Below are positions 32,946-34,377 of a DNA stretch of 34,377 nt, piece after piece. The notes beneath the pieces were generated by a model that was not told the DNA's origin, did not search any database, and saw only the letters and a list, made by a program, of their open reading frames with translations. The stretch spans positions 1-34,377 of the forward strand of contig NZ_JEMF01000001.1 of assembly GCF_000591415.1 (NCBI RefSeq), in the 5' to 3' direction. The first letter of the stretch is position 1; the number at the start of each line of letters is the position of its first letter. This DNA is from Cobetia crustatorum (GTDB lineage Bacteria > Pseudomonadota > Gammaproteobacteria > Pseudomonadales > Halomonadaceae). Both the position numbers and the translations under genes were made by a program.

Positions 32946-34193
32946 ATGTCACTGCCCAAGACACCTGATTACGATAGCTGGCCGATCGATGAAACTCTGG
33001 TGAGCGTGAGCCATGAAGCGCGTCAACTCAGCGTGACCTGGAGTGACGGTCGCGTGAGCCGTTATCACAGTGTCTGGCTGCGTGAGAATGCTGCCGATGA
33101 CTCCACGATCAATCCGGCGACGCGCGAGAGAATCCTGGACCTTTCCCTGATTCCCGCCTGGCCGGAAATCGCCGAGGCCAGCATTGATGACAAGGGAGCA
33201 CTGTCGGTGCTGTTCACGCCAGAAGATCGTCGCCTGCGCTTTCATCCGGGGTTCCTGCGCGCCAATGATTACGACAATCAGCAGTTGCTGCCATCAGAAC
33301 TTCCCCCAGTATCTCTCTGGAATGGCGAGCAACTCCAGCAGCCACCCACCATCGATGCCGCAACACTGGCCGGTGCTGAACACGGTAGCAAGGAAGAGGC
33401 TGACATCCTGAATCCGACGCTGCATGAGCTGCTCGGCAAGGGATTGGTACGCCTGCGCAATCTACCGGCAGAAGAAGGCGCCATTGAAAAGGTCGCCGAG
33501 CGTATCGGTTCGATCCGGTCGACCAACTTCGGGCATCTTTTCAACGTGCGTGCCATCCAGAACCCGGATTCCAACGCCTATACCTCCATCGCGCTGCCGC
33601 CTCATGTCGACCTGCCGACACGTGAATATCAGCCGGGCCTGCAGTGCCTGTACTGCATCGAGAACAGCGTGAAAGGCGGCATGGCGGTCATGATGGATGG
33701 CTTTGCCATCGCCACCGCCATGAAGGAAGAGCATCCTGAGGCTTACGCGACGCTCACCACGATACATTGGCGCTATGCAAACACCTCGCGCAATACCGAC
33801 CATGTCTGGTATTCCCCGATGATCGTGCTGGGTCAGGCGGGAGAGTTACTGGAAGTCCGGATCGCTGACTTCCTGCGTGGCCCGATGACGGCCCCCTTCG
33901 ATCAGACCGAAACTGCCTATGAAGCACTCATGACGCTACAGCGCATGCTGCGTGAACCGCGCTTTGCCATGCGCTTCACTTATACTCCAGGTGACATGGT
34001 CATCTTTGACAATCGCCGCCTGTTGCATGCACGTGATGCCTTTGAAGGCGAGAGTGGCAGCCGCTGGTTGCAAGGCTGCTACCTGGAACGTGACGAGGTG
34101 CGCTCACGCTATCGCATGCTCAAGCGTGATGAACGTACCCAGCGGGTCACGGAGCAGAATGACGTCCGCGCTGACAGCGAATCACTTGCGTGA
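32946..34193 (+). CDS. Gamma-butyrobetaine hydroxylase-type Fe(II)/2-oxoglutarate dioxygenase
   Basis: A 415-residue TauD/TfdA-fold dioxygenase with the extra N-terminal domain of gamma-butyrobetaine hydroxylases (VTWSDGRVSRYHSVWLRENA). Such enzymes turn gamma-butyrobetaine into L-carnitine, using O2 and 2-oxoglutarate. The iron facial triad is HVD in LPPHVDLPTREYQPGLQ plus the distal His in FDNRRLLHARDAF; the 2-oxoglutarate-binding Arg is in GSRWLQGCYLERD. The sequence FGHLFNVRAIQNPDSNAY also fits. The ATG has an excellent AAAGGAG site. It is controlled in all likelihood by the GbdR-type regulator upstream through the repeats at 32844-32879, and ends at a strong terminator. Trimethyllysine dioxygenase is a close relative and cannot be fully excluded. 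Confidence 0.88.
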   Translation: MSLPKTPDYDSWPIDETLVSVSHEARQLSVTWSDGRVSRYHSVWLRENAADDSTINPATRERILDLSLIPAWPEIAEASIDDKGALSVLFTPEDRRLRFHPGFLRANDYDNQQLLPSELPPVSLWNGEQLQQPPTIDAATLAGAEHGSKEEADILNPTLHELLGKGLVRLRNLPAEEGAIEKVAERIGSIRSTNFGHLFNVRAIQNPDSNAYTSIALPPHVDLPTREYQPGLQCLYCIENSVKGGMAVMMDGFAIATAMKEEHPEAYATLTTIHWRYANTSRNTDHVWYSPMIVLGQAGELLEVRIADFLRGPMTAPFDQTETAYEALMTLQRMLREPRFAMRFTYTPGDMVIFDNRRLLHARDAFEGESGSRWLQGCYLERDEVRSRYRMLKRDERTQRVTEQNDVRADSESLA

Positions 34194-34272
34194 CAAGGCG
34201 CCATGCCTTGTATGAGGACACCTGTGCAAGGGCACTGGCGTGATGCCATGCTCGCAAGCACAGTGAACCAGT

Positions 34273-34323
34273 GACAACAGAACACCCCATCTCAGTCTCC
34301 CTGAGATGGGGTGTTCTGTTGTC
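34273..34323. terminator. Perfect 23-bp hairpin terminator
   Basis: A 23-bp perfect stem (34273-34295 with 34301-34323) around TCTCC, 79 bases after the hydroxylase stop. Inner core CCCCATCTCAG; the outer part is AC-rich on the left, so transcripts in either direction would end in a T/G-rich arm. No gene is recognised in the last 54 bases of the window. Confidence 0.75.
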
Positions 34324-34377
34324 AGGAAAAGATTCTCGGCACCATCGTTTGGGAAGTCCTTCACTGCCAGTGTATCC

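Overview
The window looks like chromosomal DNA of a marine or halophilic gammaproteobacterium. The Halomonadaceae (Halomonas/Cobetia-like) are my best guess, from protein resemblance and gene order; this is inference, since no search was run. Most of it is ordinary core genome. The block dnaQ - rnhA - yafS-like methyltransferase / gloB - mltD keeps an enterobacterial-type gene order. Many transcription units end in long, nearly perfect hairpins that can work in both directions. I saw no tRNA, rRNA, CRISPR array, transposase or phage gene.

Layout. 0-5 kb: an acyl-CoA synthetase of the PrpE type (minus strand), a divergent ArsR-family regulator, a SohB-type membrane peptidase and a stand-alone SCP2-domain protein. 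5-11 kb: nudC, dnaQ, rnhA and a methyltransferase on the minus strand, then gloB and mltD on the plus strand. The gap before gloB is long and carries three perfect inverted repeats. 11.4-17.4 kb: a yejABEF peptide ABC importer operon whose ATPase gene yejF is broken by the loss of about one base between its two nucleotide-binding domains. 17.5-23.3 kb: an iron-type periplasmic cassette (imelysin, di-heme oxidoreductase, second imelysin, DUF1513 beta-propeller) behind a promoter overlapped by a good Fur-box match. 23.3-27.6 kb: a FhuA/FhuE-like TonB-dependent siderophore receptor and a YojI/PvdE-like peptide-export ABC transporter, the latter with a second Fur-box match upstream. 27.6-30 kb: DNA polymerase II (polB). 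30.3-31.7 kb: a PAS-GAF-GGDEF diguanylate cyclase gene, also split by an apparent one-base loss. 31.8-34.2 kb: a GlxA/GbdR-type AraC regulator followed by gamma-butyrobetaine hydroxylase. The hydroxylase promoter region carries two 15-bp direct repeats spaced exactly 21 bp apart, as expected for an AraC-type activator.

How the parts work together. The stretch 17.5-27.6 kb reads as one iron-acquisition region: a siderophore receptor, a peptide exporter and a four-gene periplasmic cassette of poorly understood function. In that cassette the first imelysin keeps its GxHxxE motif while the second has lost the histidine. This is the best candidate for an under-described system. The regulator-hydroxylase pair at the right end is a carnitine/betaine module. 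The two single-base frameshifts (yejF and the cyclase) are the main anomalies; either real mutations or sequencing errors could explain them.
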